From NCBI RefSeq assembly GCF_003627755.1, contig NZ_CP032694.1, positions 797,501 to 861,500 of the forward strand: a DNA stretch of 64,000 nucleotides. The letters are read 5' to 3'. Below are positions 18,616-28,148 of this stretch, piece after piece (position 1 is the stretch's first letter; each line of letters starts with the position of its first letter). The translations under genes and the position numbers were made by a program. This stretch comes from Rhizobium jaguaris (GTDB lineage: Bacteria; Pseudomonadota; Alphaproteobacteria; Rhizobiales; Rhizobiaceae). Under the pieces are notes generated by a model. It saw only the letters and a program-made list of their open reading frames with translations, was not told where the DNA came from and ran no database searches.

Positions 18616-18642
18616 GGACATGCCCGGAAGCCGGGCATGTCC
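18616..18642. terminator. Bidirectional terminator between the SMP-30 gene and secDF
   Basis: GGACATGCCCGG (18616-18627), loop AAG, CCGGGCATGTCC (18631-18642): a perfect 12-bp stem in the 60-bp gap between two convergent genes. Confidence 0.8.
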
Positions 18643-18662
18643 TCGTTCATATCCGTTCGCGC

Positions 18663-21218
18663 TTATTCGGCTGCAGGGATCTGCTTGTTGTCCTTGCCGG
18701 ACTTGTCGTCCGGCTTGGCGTCGTTGGCGACCGCCTTGGCATGGCGGCGGCGCCAATCGCCGAGGAACAGCAAGATCGGAGCGGCGATGAAGACCGACGA
18801 GGCGCCAGCGACAAGTATGCCGAACACCATCGGGATCGCGAAGCTGGAGACAGCGCTGCCGCCCCAGATCGCCATCGGCACCAGCGCCAGGAAGGCGGTG
18901 GCGTTGGTATAGAGGCTTCGCGCCAGGGTCTCGTTGATCGACTTGTCGATGATGTCGCGCAGCGGCATCGACTTGTAGAGCCGCATGTTTTCACGCATAC
19001 GGTCATAGACCACGACCTTGTCGTTCACCGAGTAACCGACCAGCGTCAGGATAGCGGCGATGGCCGTCAGGTTGAAATCGAGGCCGGTGATCGCGAAGAA
19101 GCCGATCGCCTTGGTGACGTCGAGTACCAGAGTGACGATGGCGCCGACCGCGAATGGCCATTCGAAACGAAACCAGATGTAGAACAGCATCGCCAGGCTG
19201 GCGATCACGACCGACAGGATGCCGGCCCAGGCAAGCTCGCCCGAAACCTTCGGACCGATGACATCCGTGCCTTCGATGGTCGCGGTTGGGTCGATCTTGA
19301 TGATTTCTGCCTTGAGCTTGGTGACCGCGGCTGTCTGCGCCTCTTCGCCGCCGTCCTGGCGCTGTGCGCGGACAAGGAGGCTGCTGTTGTCGCCGAAGGA
19401 CTGCAGTGCGATTTCGCCGAGGCCGAGCGTGTTCAGGCCCGCGCGGAACGTAGATAAATCGGCCGCGTCCTTGGTTCTGACCGACATCTGGATGCCGCCT
19501 CGGAAATCGACGCCGTAGTTGAGGCCCGGATGGATGAACAGGACCACCGAGGCGATCGATAGGATCGCCGAGACGGTGACGCCAAAGAAGCGGGCCTTCA
19601 TGAACTGGATGTGCTTGTCATAAGGGCTGAAGGGGATCAGCGGCCTGATGTTGAGCACCTTCAGCTTGCGGCGACGGGTGATGGCGATCATCACGACGCG
19701 TACGAAGGCGACGGAGGTGAACATCGAGATAATGAGGCCGAGACCCATAGTCACGGCAAAGCCGCGAACCGGGCCGGAGCCGAAGTAGAACAGGATGGCG
19801 GCGGCGATCAGGGCCGTCATGTTGCCGTCGATAATCGTCGAATAAGCCTTCTTGAAGCCGTTATCGATGGCCGCGAAGGCGCCGCGGCCCTTGCGGGTTT
19901 CTTCGCGGATGCGCTCGTTGATGAGAACGTTGGCATCAACCGCAAGGCCGATACCAAGGACGACGCCGGCGATGCCCGGCAGCGTCAGCGTGGCGCCGAC
20001 AAGCGTCAGGGCCGAGAAGGTCAGGATCGTGTGGATGAGCAGTGCAACATTCGCGAGAATCCCCCAGGTGCCGTAGAGCACGAAGATGAAGGCGGCAACC
20101 AAGACGAAGCCGATCAGGCCGCTATAGATACCCTTCTGGATCGCGTCGCTGCCGAGGTCGGCGCCGACCGTGCGCTCTTCGATGACGGTGAGCTTGGCTG
20201 GCAGAGCGCCGGCGCGCAGCAGGGCTGCGAGCGTCGTTGCGCTATCGGCGGTGAAATTGCCTGAGATCTGGCCCGAACCGCCGGTGATCGGCTCGCGAAT
20301 GTTCGGTGCGCTCAGTACCTTGTTGTCGAGAACGATGGCGAAGGGCTTGCCGACATTTTCACGGGTGATTTCAGCGAAGCGGTTGGCGCCGGCACTGTCG
20401 AAGCGGAAGGTGACGAGCGGCTCATGCGTGTTCGGATCGAAGCTGACGCGGGCGTCGGTAAGGCGGTCGCCGGCGAGCTCGATGCGGTCGAGAACCGGAT
20501 AGCTGCGGCCTTCGTCGTCCTTCAGAATGGTGACGCCGGGGCCGGGATTGTTCGGGTCGACATTGTCGGCGAGCAGATGGAAGGACATCTTCGCGGTCGA
20601 GCCGAGCAGTTCGCGCAGGCGAGACGGGTCCTGTGCGCCCGGAAGCTGCACGAGGACGCGGTTGGGGCCGACGCGCTGGATGGTCGGTTCGGCGACGCCT
20701 ACCTGGTCGACGCGCTTGCGAATGACTTCCAAGCTCTGCTGGACGGCGGAATCGACGTTGCTGGCAATGCCGGCCGGCGAGAAGGACATGGCAATCGCGC
20801 TGCCATTCGGCGTAATCGTCAGGTCGGACTGGCCGGCGGAGAGGCCGGACGAGATCGTGTTTGCGAGGGTCCGCAACTGCGTCACCGCATCGTTGCTCTG
20901 CGACGGATCGGTCAACGTGACGATGATCTGGTCGCCATTGCGGACGATCGAACGGGTCTGGATGTTCTTGTCGCGCAAGACACGGCGCGAATCTTGCAGC
21001 AGCGATTGCAGCCGGCCGTTGGTCAGGTCCTTCTCGTCGACTTCGAGGACGAGGTAGGAGCCGCCGCGAAGGTCGAGGCCGAGGGAAACCTGGCTATGCG
21101 GCAGCCAGGACGGGACCTTACTGAGAACCGACGGCGGAAGCGCGTTCGGCAGGGCAATGAAAAGGCCAAGCACGATGATCACGGTATAGAGGATCACCAG
21201 CCATGGTGAGGTGCGCAT
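18663..21218 (-). CDS. secDF: Fused protein translocase subunit SecDF
   Basis: An 851-residue inner-membrane protein that joins SecD and SecF. The SecD half starts with one membrane helix (LVILYTVIIVLGLFIALP), then VSLGLDLRGGSYLVLEVD, the large periplasmic P1 region and five helices with GLAVDANVLINERIREE. The SecF half begins near residue 540 with its own helix, GVDFRGGIQMSV, and ends with YSVNDKVVVYDRMREN and the last helices. It uses the proton gradient to pull exported proteins out of SecYEG. The ATG at 21218 has AAGGA upstream; the in-frame 21 codons before it read through low-complexity sequence. Fusion of the two genes is usual in rhizobia. Confidence 0.95.
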   Translation of the reverse strand: MRTSPWLVILYTVIIVLGLFIALPNALPPSVLSKVPSWLPHSQVSLGLDLRGGSYLVLEVDEKDLTNGRLQSLLQDSRRVLRDKNIQTRSIVRNGDQIIVTLTDPSQSNDAVTQLRTLANTISSGLSAGQSDLTITPNGSAIAMSFSPAGIASNVDSAVQQSLEVIRKRVDQVGVAEPTIQRVGPNRVLVQLPGAQDPSRLRELLGSTAKMSFHLLADNVDPNNPGPGVTILKDDEGRSYPVLDRIELAGDRLTDARVSFDPNTHEPLVTFRFDSAGANRFAEITRENVGKPFAIVLDNKVLSAPNIREPITGGSGQISGNFTADSATTLAALLRAGALPAKLTVIEERTVGADLGSDAIQKGIYSGLIGFVLVAAFIFVLYGTWGILANVALLIHTILTFSALTLVGATLTLPGIAGVVLGIGLAVDANVLINERIREETRKGRGAFAAIDNGFKKAYSTIIDGNMTALIAAAILFYFGSGPVRGFAVTMGLGLIISMFTSVAFVRVVMIAITRRRKLKVLNIRPLIPFSPYDKHIQFMKARFFGVTVSAILSIASVVLFIHPGLNYGVDFRGGIQMSVRTKDAADLSTFRAGLNTLGLGEIALQSFGDNSSLLVRAQRQDGGEEAQTAAVTKLKAEIIKIDPTATIEGTDVIGPKVSGELAWAGILSVVIASLAMLFYIWFRFEWPFAVGAIVTLVLDVTKAIGFFAITGLDFNLTAIAAILTLVGYSVNDKVVVYDRMRENMRLYKSMPLRDIIDKSINETLARSLYTNATAFLALVPMAIWGGSAVSSFAIPMVFGILVAGASSVFIAAPILLFLGDWRRRHAKAVANDAKPDDKSGKDNKQIPAAE

Positions 21219-21313
21219 GGGTATTATCCTTGGAAATACGCTAATGCCAGCGGAGCCTGCCGCTGGCGGACGTGGAGTCATGTCGGAGATGCGCCGTTAA
21301 GCGCGCGAACCGG

Positions 21314-21736
21314 TCAGATGAAAGCAGCCGGCGGGGCACGCGCGCGATAGGCGCGAAAAGCAAGGGATTCGTGCTGTATGGCTTCGCCGCGATGGCGCGG
21401 CTGCCACGGATTGCTCAGAAATCCGAGCGACGGAAGGGTCGCAAGCGTTGCCGGGCCGATGTCGTGCCAGGTGGCTTTCGGTGTCACCGTGCGGTCGGCC
21501 ACGACAATGCCGCGTACCGGATCGCGCAAGGCGAGATAGAGCGGTTGGCTGTCCTTGCCGGAGGAAAAGGCCTCGGCGTCCGCCCGCGCAGTGAGATTGA
21601 TGCCCCCGCCAAGGGCCAGTCCGAGATAGGCGAAGAAAGCGACGAACAGCGAGGCGATCACGCGCGCTCCGGCGCGGTGCGTCGTCCTGCTATCGTTCTC
21701 TTCGCTGTCGGCGGCGCCGAATTCGAACGGGTCCAA
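21314..21736 (-). CDS. Hypothetical membrane-anchored protein, 140 residues
   Basis: I do not recognise this family. One clear membrane helix is near residues 27-50 (VIASLFVAFFAYLGLALGGG), followed by a polar, probably periplasmic, domain with the pattern LYLALRDPVRGIVVADRT and a C-terminus rich in arginine and alanine. The only early start is TTG at 21736, 15 bases after the antiporter stop and preceded by AAGG, so it may be coupled to that gene; a GTG about 30 codons later would remove everything before the helix. It lies between secDF and the antiporter on the same strand. The coding call rests on frame length and protein-like composition only. Confidence 0.5.
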   Translation of the reverse strand: MDPFEFGAADSEENDSRTTHRAGARVIASLFVAFFAYLGLALGGGINLTARADAEAFSSGKDSQPLYLALRDPVRGIVVADRTVTPKATWHDIGPATLATLPSLGFLSNPWQPRHRGEAIQHESLAFRAYRARAPPAAFI

Positions 21737-21751
21737 CTGTATAAAAGGCCT

Positions 21752-23599
21752 TCATTCCTTTGCCGGAGCGGTTTCCGACGGTTCTGTCATGATATCAGGA
21801 CGCTTCGCGTCTTCATAGTGCGGCCTGTCATGATGCACTTGCGCCAGCTGGTCAACCATGCCAAGCGCAATTTCCCGCTCTCCCATGATGACCGTATCGG
21901 CGCCATATTGTTTGAGCACGTCGATTTCGGCGTCGGAATGGGCGCGGGCGACGATCAGGATCGACGGATTGGTGGCGCGCGCCTGTTCGGCCGCACTGCA
22001 CGCCTCGAAGGTGTTCGGAATGGCGATGATCAGGCTGCGCGCCCCAGCGATATTGGCATATGCCAGAACCGCCGCGGAGGCCGCATTGCCGTAGATCGCC
22101 TCGATTCCCTGCTGCTTGAGCTCGCCGATGCGCTTCTCGGAATCCTCGATGACCACGAAAGGCGTACCGGAGGATTTGAGATTTTCGCCGACAATGCTGC
22201 CGACACGACCGTAGCCGATCAGCACGACATGGCCGGCAAGTGTGGTCGGCCGCATCTCCTCATCGCCAACGGTCTCTGCCAGTGGATCGGCAAGCGCAGG
22301 CGAGGCTTCGCCCGTCGCCGTCCGCTCCGCTTGCACAGCAGGTTCTTTACTTTCCGGTGCCTCGCTCTGCCGCTTGGTTTCCAGCATCTTTTGCAGCCAG
22401 TCACAAGCAATGAAGACAACCGGGTTGAGGATAATCGAGATGATCGCGCCGCCGAGGATCAGGTCGCGGCCTTCGGCCGGCAACAGGCCGAGCTCGACGC
22501 CGAGTGCGGCGAGGATGAAGGAGAATTCGCCGATCTGTGCCAGGCTGGCGGAAATAGTCAGTGCCGTGCTCACCGGCTTGCCGAAGGCGAGCACGATGAA
22601 AAACGCGGCGACCGATTTGCCGACGACGATGATGAACACAGTCGCCAGCAACGGCAGCGGATTATCGATCAGTATGTTCGGATCGAACAGCATGCCGACC
22701 GAGACGAAGAACAGCACGGCGAAGGCATCGCGCAATGGCAGGCTTTCCTGCGCGGCCCGGTGGCTGAGCTCGCTTTCCGACAGGATCATGCCGGCGAAGA
22801 AGGCGCCGAGCGCCAGCGACACGCCGAAGAGTTTTGCAGCCCCGAAAGCAACGCCGAGCGCAATGGCGAGGACGCCGAGGCGGAAAAGTTCACGCGAGCC
22901 GGTATGGGCGATGAGGTGCAGGATCCAGGGAATAATCCGCCGGCCGAAGACCAGCATCAGTCCGACGAAAGCCGCGACCTTGAGAAGCGTCATGGCGACG
23001 ATGCCGGTGATGCCGAGATCGAGGCCCAACATCCGGTTGAGGCCGGCCGATAATGGCTCGGGCGTGCCATGACCGGAAATGCTGGCGGCGGCGGGAATGA
23101 GAACGAGAACCAGTACCATGGCCAAGTCTTCGACGATGAGCCAGCCGACCGCGATCTTGCCGCGATCGCTCTCGATGAGCCGACGCTCCTGCAAGGCTTT
23201 CAAGAGGACGACCGTCGAGGCGACGGAGAGCGCGAGGCCAAAGACCAGGTTGCCGCCGAGCGGCCAGCCCATCGCTGCGCCGAGCCCCCAACCGAGCAGG
23301 GTTGCGAAGCCGATCTGAACGATCGCACCGGGGACCGCTATGCCGCGTACCGACAAAAGATCCTTCAGTGAGAAATGCAGACCTACGCCGAACATCAACA
23401 GGATGACGCCGATTTCGGCGAGTTCCGGCGCCAGGCTCTGGTCGGCGACGAAGCCGGGTGTGTGCGGGCCGGCGAGCACACCTGCAAGAAGATAACCGAC
23501 GAGCGGCGGCATCTTGAACCGATTGGCGATGGCGCCGAAGATGAATGCCAGTACGAGGCCCATGACGATCGTTGAAATCAAAGGCGTGTCGTGTGGCAT
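21752..23599 (-). CDS. ybaL: CPA2-family monovalent cation:proton antiporter, YbaL/KefB type
   Basis: A 615-residue protein. Residues 1-390 form about 12 membrane helices with the Na/H-exchanger fold (PPLVGYLLAGVLAGPHTPGF, GVGLHFSLKDLL, LSVASTVVLLKALQE, LSLALGAFFAGMILSESE-like). After a linker rich in glutamate and alanine, a TrkA-N Rossmann domain begins at VVLIGYGRVGSIVGENL (near 460) and binds NAD. YbaL/Kef proteins exchange potassium or sodium for protons and are gated by nucleotide or thiol signals. The start is ATG 23599, with GAGGAG upstream; a longer frame begins further out without a ribosome site. A small HTH gene is divergent from it. Confidence 0.9.
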   Translation of the reverse strand: MPHDTPLISTIVMGLVLAFIFGAIANRFKMPPLVGYLLAGVLAGPHTPGFVADQSLAPELAEIGVILLMFGVGLHFSLKDLLSVRGIAVPGAIVQIGFATLLGWGLGAAMGWPLGGNLVFGLALSVASTVVLLKALQERRLIESDRGKIAVGWLIVEDLAMVLVLVLIPAAASISGHGTPEPLSAGLNRMLGLDLGITGIVAMTLLKVAAFVGLMLVFGRRIIPWILHLIAHTGSRELFRLGVLAIALGVAFGAAKLFGVSLALGAFFAGMILSESELSHRAAQESLPLRDAFAVLFFVSVGMLFDPNILIDNPLPLLATVFIIVVGKSVAAFFIVLAFGKPVSTALTISASLAQIGEFSFILAALGVELGLLPAEGRDLILGGAIISIILNPVVFIACDWLQKMLETKRQSEAPESKEPAVQAERTATGEASPALADPLAETVGDEEMRPTTLAGHVVLIGYGRVGSIVGENLKSSGTPFVVIEDSEKRIGELKQQGIEAIYGNAASAAVLAYANIAGARSLIIAIPNTFEACSAAEQARATNPSILIVARAHSDAEIDVLKQYGADTVIMGEREIALGMVDQLAQVHHDRPHYEDAKRPDIMTEPSETAPAKE

Positions 23600-23701
23600 T
23601 GCAGTCTCCTCGATACTGGAAATCCCGTGCAGTTTATGACATATTTGGCGTATGTTGACCAATATGGGTGGTTTTTAATCGTGAATCAAGGCGTCAACCC
23701 A

Positions 23702-23947
23702 ATGATTCTCACGCCTGCGCTCTGCCGGGCGGCGCGCGGGTTGCTCGACTGGACGCAGTCGGACATAGCCGAAAGAGCCGGCGTGTCACGAAGCACGATC
23801 CGCGACTATGAGGGCGGGCATCATGACATTCATCGGGCGACCGAGGCGCAATTGCGCCTGGCTTTCGAAGAGGGTGGCGTCATCTTCGCGGAAATGCCTG
23901 AGCTTGGTTGGGGTGTCTACCTGCGCCCAGCTTCATATCACGATTGA
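23702..23947 (+). CDS. Small XRE-type helix-turn-helix protein
   Basis: An 81-residue protein, mostly a Cro/C1-type HTH: CRAARGLLDWTQSDIAERAGVSRSTIRDYEGG (about residues 8-39) is a textbook match, followed by a short tail common in rhizobial single-domain XRE proteins (QLRLAFEEGGVIFAE). The start is the ATG at 23702; a longer frame to 23591 would overlap the antiporter start region. It is divergent from the antiporter gene and may regulate it or itself. Its last 10 bases overlap the convergent GT39 gene. Confidence 0.85.
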   Translation: MILTPALCRAARGLLDWTQSDIAERAGVSRSTIRDYEGGHHDIHRATEAQLRLAFEEGGVIFAEMPELGWGVYLRPASYHD

Positions 23948-25440
23948 GGTTTGGGGGCTATGCAGCTTGCCGAAAGACGGTAGGCGTAGAGCGTCCTGCC
24001 TTTCATGTTGCCGAAATCCGGCGACCAGCTCTTGATGAGCTCCGACCGGCCCGCCGTGCAATCGAACGGTTCGTCGTCGACATAAAGTACCTGGCCGGTG
24101 GCGTTCGACGGCAGCGAAAAATTCTGCTCGTAGTAGCTCTTGGGAAAGCCGCCGAAGTTGCGTGCATAGATACGGTAGGGCTTGCCCTTCAGCGTGTAGA
24201 ACAGATCGGCGAGAATATCGCGGTTATCGGCGACGATATCCGCCGTGTTCGCCTGGGTAGCGATACTGGCGATCTCCAGGCTGATTGCGCTGCGGCCGAC
24301 ATAGCGCTGCATGACCAGATTGCCATTCGGCAGCTTGATGTCATAGGCAAACACGGTCAAAACCGGCAAGAGGAAGGCAACGACCGAGCCGATGATCAGC
24401 GAGATGACCAAGCCCTTTTTCGTCAGGCGGTAGAGCAGCCAGACAGCGAGGATCGTGCCGGCGGCATAAGCGGTGACCGCCCAGTTGGCATAGGCCTTGG
24501 CAAACAGCGCCTGCAGCGTGATCAGCGCCACGACCGGGATCGACAGCCAGACGAGCAGCTTTTCTCTGTCGTCGCTTTGCCCGCGAACCATCCGCCAGGC
24601 CGCCCAGAGCATGGCATAGAAAATGATAGGCCCGACGACGCCGAATTGCGCCCCGACAAAACCTAGCGCACCGAGCAGATGCTTCACCAGCCCGGCGCCG
24701 TTTCCCTCGCCGTTCCAATGGGCAATGCTTTCGGTATGGCGCACCGTTGCCGCATCATGGGCCAAATTCCACCAGAGATTCGGGGCGACGACGACGGCGC
24801 CGGCGATGGCGGCGATGATCACGTCGCGCCAGGCAATGCGCGCTGAACGCAATGTCAGCATGGCGACGCCGACACCTGGCAGCAGGAACAATACGGAATA
24901 TTTCGTCAGGAAGGCGATGCCGAGGCTGACGCCGAGGATCAGCGCTTCAATAACAGAGGAACGTTTGGTCAGGCCGAGAAAAGCCCAGATCGCAATGGTG
25001 ACGAACAGGATCTGGATCGTGTCGGTCGACACCAGTACGGCCGAAAGCGAGGCGGCCGGCAGGGTGACGAAGATGACGCCGACCCAGGGCTCGATCTCAC
25101 GCCCGACGTCACCCGTAATCAGTCGTCGCGTCGTACGCATCAGCATCAGCGCGGTGGCAAGATGGAAGAGCGGCGCGGAAACGCGGATCCAGAAGGTCGC
25201 GTCCGAACCGGAAATCGTGTTGAAGAAGCGGACCACCCAGGCGATGACCGGCGGTTTGGAATAATAGCCGAAGTCGAGGTTCTGACCCCAGAACCAATAT
25301 TGCGCCTCGTCGACGAATAGATCCGTCCTATTGAAGTACAGCATCACAACGCGCCAAAGCGTGATGCCGAAGATGATTGCAAGAGCAAGCCGCAGCGAAA
25401 GTGCCCGCTGGCTTGTTTCTGAATGGGTCGTATCGGACAT
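23938..25440 (-). CDS. Glycosyltransferase family 39 (ArnT/PMT-like) membrane protein
   Basis: A 500-residue integral membrane protein. After the first helix comes the catalytic loop DLFVDEAQYWFWGQNLDFGY (near residue 40), whose acidic residues are the GT39/ArnT signature, then SKPPVIAW. About ten further hydrophobic helices and a C-terminal periplasmic domain from about residue 380 follow. Such enzymes use a polyprenyl-phosphate sugar donor to modify lipid A or other envelope glycans on the periplasmic side. The ATG at 25440 is chosen; a longer frame to 25479 starts within poorly conserved sequence. It overlaps the HTH gene by 10 bases tail to tail. Confidence 0.88.
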   Translation of the reverse strand: MSDTTHSETSQRALSLRLALAIIFGITLWRVVMLYFNRTDLFVDEAQYWFWGQNLDFGYYSKPPVIAWVVRFFNTISGSDATFWIRVSAPLFHLATALMLMRTTRRLITGDVGREIEPWVGVIFVTLPAASLSAVLVSTDTIQILFVTIAIWAFLGLTKRSSVIEALILGVSLGIAFLTKYSVLFLLPGVGVAMLTLRSARIAWRDVIIAAIAGAVVVAPNLWWNLAHDAATVRHTESIAHWNGEGNGAGLVKHLLGALGFVGAQFGVVGPIIFYAMLWAAWRMVRGQSDDREKLLVWLSIPVVALITLQALFAKAYANWAVTAYAAGTILAVWLLYRLTKKGLVISLIIGSVVAFLLPVLTVFAYDIKLPNGNLVMQRYVGRSAISLEIASIATQANTADIVADNRDILADLFYTLKGKPYRIYARNFGGFPKSYYEQNFSLPSNATGQVLYVDDEPFDCTAGRSELIKSWSPDFGNMKGRTLYAYRLSASCIAPKPQS

Positions 25441-25603
25441 CAATAAGGTCGATCTCGGTGCCGGGTGGTGAGGCTTCATACGGAACTATTGAGCCCGACG
25501 CTAGCTCTCGCGGAAAGAGAAAGACGGTAAGCGCAGCCCGATGCCGCGCGCTTGAGCTATCTTTATGAGGGATTTGTGCGCCTGTAGGCGTCTGAGAAGA
25601 TAC

Positions 25604-25717
25604 TCAGAGCACGCGCGGGGCGGCTTTGCCGCGGGCCTCCTCGATGAGGCCCAAAAACACGAAGGCAGCAAGCGTCATGCCGGCCATCAGCGAAGCAGTC
25701 AAATCAAGAACAATCAT
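25604..25717 (-). CDS. Small membrane protein, 37 residues
   Basis: A short frame on the minus strand starts with ATG (25715-25717), has GGAGAG 3-8 bases upstream, and ends with TGA at 25604. It begins MIVLDLTASLMAGMTLAAF and continues as one membrane helix with a positively charged tail (VFLGLIEEARGKAAPRVL). The ribosome site, the helix and the third-position GC bias support a real gene, but I do not know the family. It lies alone between the GT39 gene and the che operon promoter region. Confidence 0.55.
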   Translation of the reverse strand: MIVLDLTASLMAGMTLAAFVFLGLIEEARGKAAPRVL

Positions 25718-26073
25718 TGCTCTCTCCGTGTCGACATCGAAGGTGTCTCTACTTGCCGGATTAGAATATGAAGCTTGCCTGTGACTTGCGGCTACTTTGT
25801 TTTTTATTCAAAATCACCGCCGACCGAAATCGAACCAAAAGTAGTTCAAACTAAAACAGAATAGCTGGCATGGCGTATTAACCTTCAAGCAAGGAATTAA
25901 CCATAAACATTGAAGCTGCACGTCGGAATGGGAAAACTGTCACTCGTTCTCACCAGGCATGAAGCCGCCCCGTCGTACCGGGTCAGATCCGGTATCCATG
26001 TCATCAAACGGTCCGAAACAGACTTTGATGAGCGAGCGAGCTTCAGCGTCCCGGTCGATGGACCGGCGACGGC
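25718..26073. other. 356-bp intergenic region upstream of the che operon
   Basis: No gene is seen. The part from 25790 to 25915 is clearly AT-rich compared with its surroundings (for example TTTGTTTTTTATTC and GTATTAACCTTC), fitting promoters for the che operon and for the divergent small-protein gene. I could not fix a -10/-35 pair. Bases 25960-26073 are open in the plus strand and could hold an earlier start of icpA only in another frame. Confidence 0.5.
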
Positions 26074-27789
26074 ATGCGCCTTTCCTCGTCTCTTCGTCGC
26101 GTCTCAACCGGATCATCAGTGGTTTCGCCGGCGTCGTCTACGTCCGGCAGTTCGGTGGGGACGATTTTGGCGCAGGATTCGCCGTCAGATCAGGCAGGAC
26201 GGGCGCAGGCGGGCAGCCTTCGCGATCGCTTGCGTTTTGCTGGTCTCGATGCCGAGCAATGCGAAATCGTGCGCCGCAACCGGCCGATGCTCGAAGCGCA
26301 TCTGAAAGCTGGCCTGCGCGATCTCTTCCACCGTCTCCAGACCTTTCCCGACGCCGCCCGCAATTTTACCAGCGAAAGCCAGCTCGAACGCCTGCAGGAC
26401 TTGCAATCCTCGCATTGGGACGTGCTGACAGACGCTCGTTTCGACAGTCTGTACGCCGAGCGTGTCAAGGTTCTCTCCGATACCGAAAGCAAGATGGGGC
26501 TCGACCCGCGCTGGCACGTTGCCGGCCATGGCGTGGTTCTGGAGCATCTTCTCGCCGGTATCGTCGAGGAGATGGGTGGCCGCGCCATCCTACCCGGCGC
26601 CAAACGTCGTGCCCGTGAACTGAGCGAGCTGATCGCCGCTGCGGTTCGCCTCGTCATGGTTGACGTCGAAATCGCCGTATCGTTGCGTTTCAACGAACTG
26701 CGCCTCAACCACCAGCGAGTACTCGCCGAACAGCGCAGTGCGGATCACGCCGAGGCGGCCGGTGTTTTTGCCGATGTCATCCGCAGCCTCGCAGAACGCG
26801 ATCTGACCGTCCGTTTGCCGGACGAGGGCCCGGAGGCCTATGCCGAACTGGCGCAGACGATGAATGCCGCTCTGGACGACATGCAGCATCAATTTGCCGC
26901 ACTGTCGGCCAGCGTGCGGGCGGCCGAAGCCGCAACCGACTCCATCGCCCGCGATTCCCGCTTCCTCTCCCAGAATTCCACGGAGCAATCTCAGGGGCTT
27001 GCCGCGTCGGCAAAGCAGCTTGCCGAACTCGCCGATCAGGTTCGCAGCAATGCGGCGAGCACCCGGACGGCCGAGCGTGCTGCCGCCTCCACCCGCGTTG
27101 CAGCCGAAGACAGCGGCCGCGTCGTCGGCCAGGCCATTTCCGCCATGGCCGATATCGAAAACTCGGCGGAAAAGATCGGCCAAATCATCGGTGTCATCGA
27201 CGAGATTGCCTTTCAGACCAATCTGCTGGCGCTCAACGCCGGTATCGAAGCCGCCCGCGCCGGCGACAGCGGCCGTGGCTTTGCCGTGGTCGCCCAGGAA
27301 GTTCGCGCGCTGGCCCAGCGCTCCGCCGATGCCGCCCGCGAGATCAAGGTGCTGGTGACGGGCACCAAGGCGCAGGTCGATGCCGGCGTGCAAATGGTCG
27401 GCCGTACGCAGGAAGCGATCGGCAGCATCGTCCGCCAGGTGACCGACATCAACGATGCCATTTCCGGCATTGCCGCCGCCACCGACGAACAGGCCGCCGG
27501 CTTACGCACAGTGACGACGGACATCGGCAGCTTCGGTGAACGCGCCGCTGCCACCGAAAACCTCGCCCGTCGCTCGGACGAAGGCGCCGATCATCTTCAC
27601 ACCGTCATCCTCGAACTCGGGCGGACGATCCGTGAATTCCGCCTTGAGCGCGAGCGCCGGCATGCTGTGCCACGCCCGGTGACTGCAGCGCAACGCTTGC
27701 CGATCGCCCGGCGTGACGAGGGCGATGTGGCCGAATTCGATTTTCCGCTTCGCAGGGCCGGGCTTGGAGGAGAGCGGAATGTTTACTGA
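26074..27789 (+). CDS. icpA: Soluble methyl-accepting chemotaxis receptor with globin-like sensor domain
   Basis: A 571-residue cytoplasmic chemoreceptor at the head of the che operon, as IcpA is in rhizobia. Residues about 50-205 resemble the protoglobin sensor ([16 protein letters not shown] through [19 protein letters not shown]). A HAMP-like linker follows, and the MCP signalling hairpin tip [21 protein letters not shown] is near residue 388. There is no membrane helix. The residue where globin-coupled receptors have the proximal haem histidine is Glu138 in this protein, so haem binding is uncertain. A basic tail of about 40 residues ends it. The ATG at 26074 has a poor ribosome site, and the true start may be a few codons later, near the first conserved helix. 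Confidence 0.88.
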   Translation: MRLSSSLRRVSTGSSVVSPASSTSGSSVGTILAQDSPSDQAGRAQAGSLRDRLRFAGLDAEQCEIVRRNRPMLEAHLKAGLRDLFHRLQTFPDAARNFTSESQLERLQDLQSSHWDVLTDARFDSLYAERVKVLSDTESKMGLDPRWHVAGHGVVLEHLLAGIVEEMGGRAILPGAKRRARELSELIAAAVRLVMVDVEIAVSLRFNELRLNHQRVLAEQRSADHAEAAGVFADVIRSLAERDLTVRLPDEGPEAYAELAQTMNAALDDMQHQFAALSASVRAAEAATDSIARDSRFLSQNSTEQSQGLAASAKQLAELADQVRSNAASTRTAERAAASTRVAAEDSGRVVGQAISAMADIENSAEKIGQIIGVIDEIAFQTNLLALNAGIEAARAGDSGRGFAVVAQEVRALAQRSADAAREIKVLVTGTKAQVDAGVQMVGRTQEAIGSIVRQVTDINDAISGIAAATDEQAAGLRTVTTDIGSFGERAAATENLARRSDEGADHLHTVILELGRTIREFRLERERRHAVPRPVTAAQRLPIARRDEGDVAEFDFPLRRAGLGGERNVY

Positions 27790-27851
27790 CATCTCTGTTT
27801 TATGCGCATGCGGGCCGTGGAGCCCGATTTCAGGCAACAAGGAATAAAGCG

Positions 27852-28148
27852 ATGCCGAGCAGGAAAGGCGAAAAGACAATCAGTCTGGCCGCGGTGTTGG
27901 ACCTCAACGAGGCCTCAACGCTTCGCGGCAAGTTGATGGGGCTGCGCGGCAGCAATGTCGTGATCGATGCATCAGGCGTCGAGAGGATCGGGGCCTTGTG
28001 CGTTCAGGTCATCATGGCCGCCGCCAAGACTTGGAATGAAGACAAGCTGTCGTTCACCTTTTCCAAGGTGTCGGACGCATTTCAAAAAACGATGCAGTTG
28101 ATCGGAGTCGACATCAATCATCTGCTTGCCAAGGAGATCCGGCAATGA
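27852..28148 (+). CDS. cheS: CheS, STAS-like chemotaxis protein
   Basis: A 98-residue single STAS-type domain (LAAVLDLNEASTLRGKL, then VVIDASGVERIGALCVQVI). In Sinorhizobium the gene at this position encodes CheS, which binds CheA and speeds dephosphorylation of the sink regulator CheY1; some Rhizobium annotations call it cheX. The conserved DASGVERIG loop, where STAS phospho-serine proteins have their serine, is intact. It overlaps cheY1 by 4 bases (ATGA). Confidence 0.87.
   Translation: MPSRKGEKTISLAAVLDLNEASTLRGKLMGLRGSNVVIDASGVERIGALCVQVIMAAAKTWNEDKLSFTFSKVSDAFQKTMQLIGVDINHLLAKEIRQ

Noticed and set aside
21272..23053. 593-codon plus-strand frame opposite the antiporter gene
   Set aside because: It is arginine-, aspartate- and glycine-rich antisense of an obvious 12-helix membrane protein.
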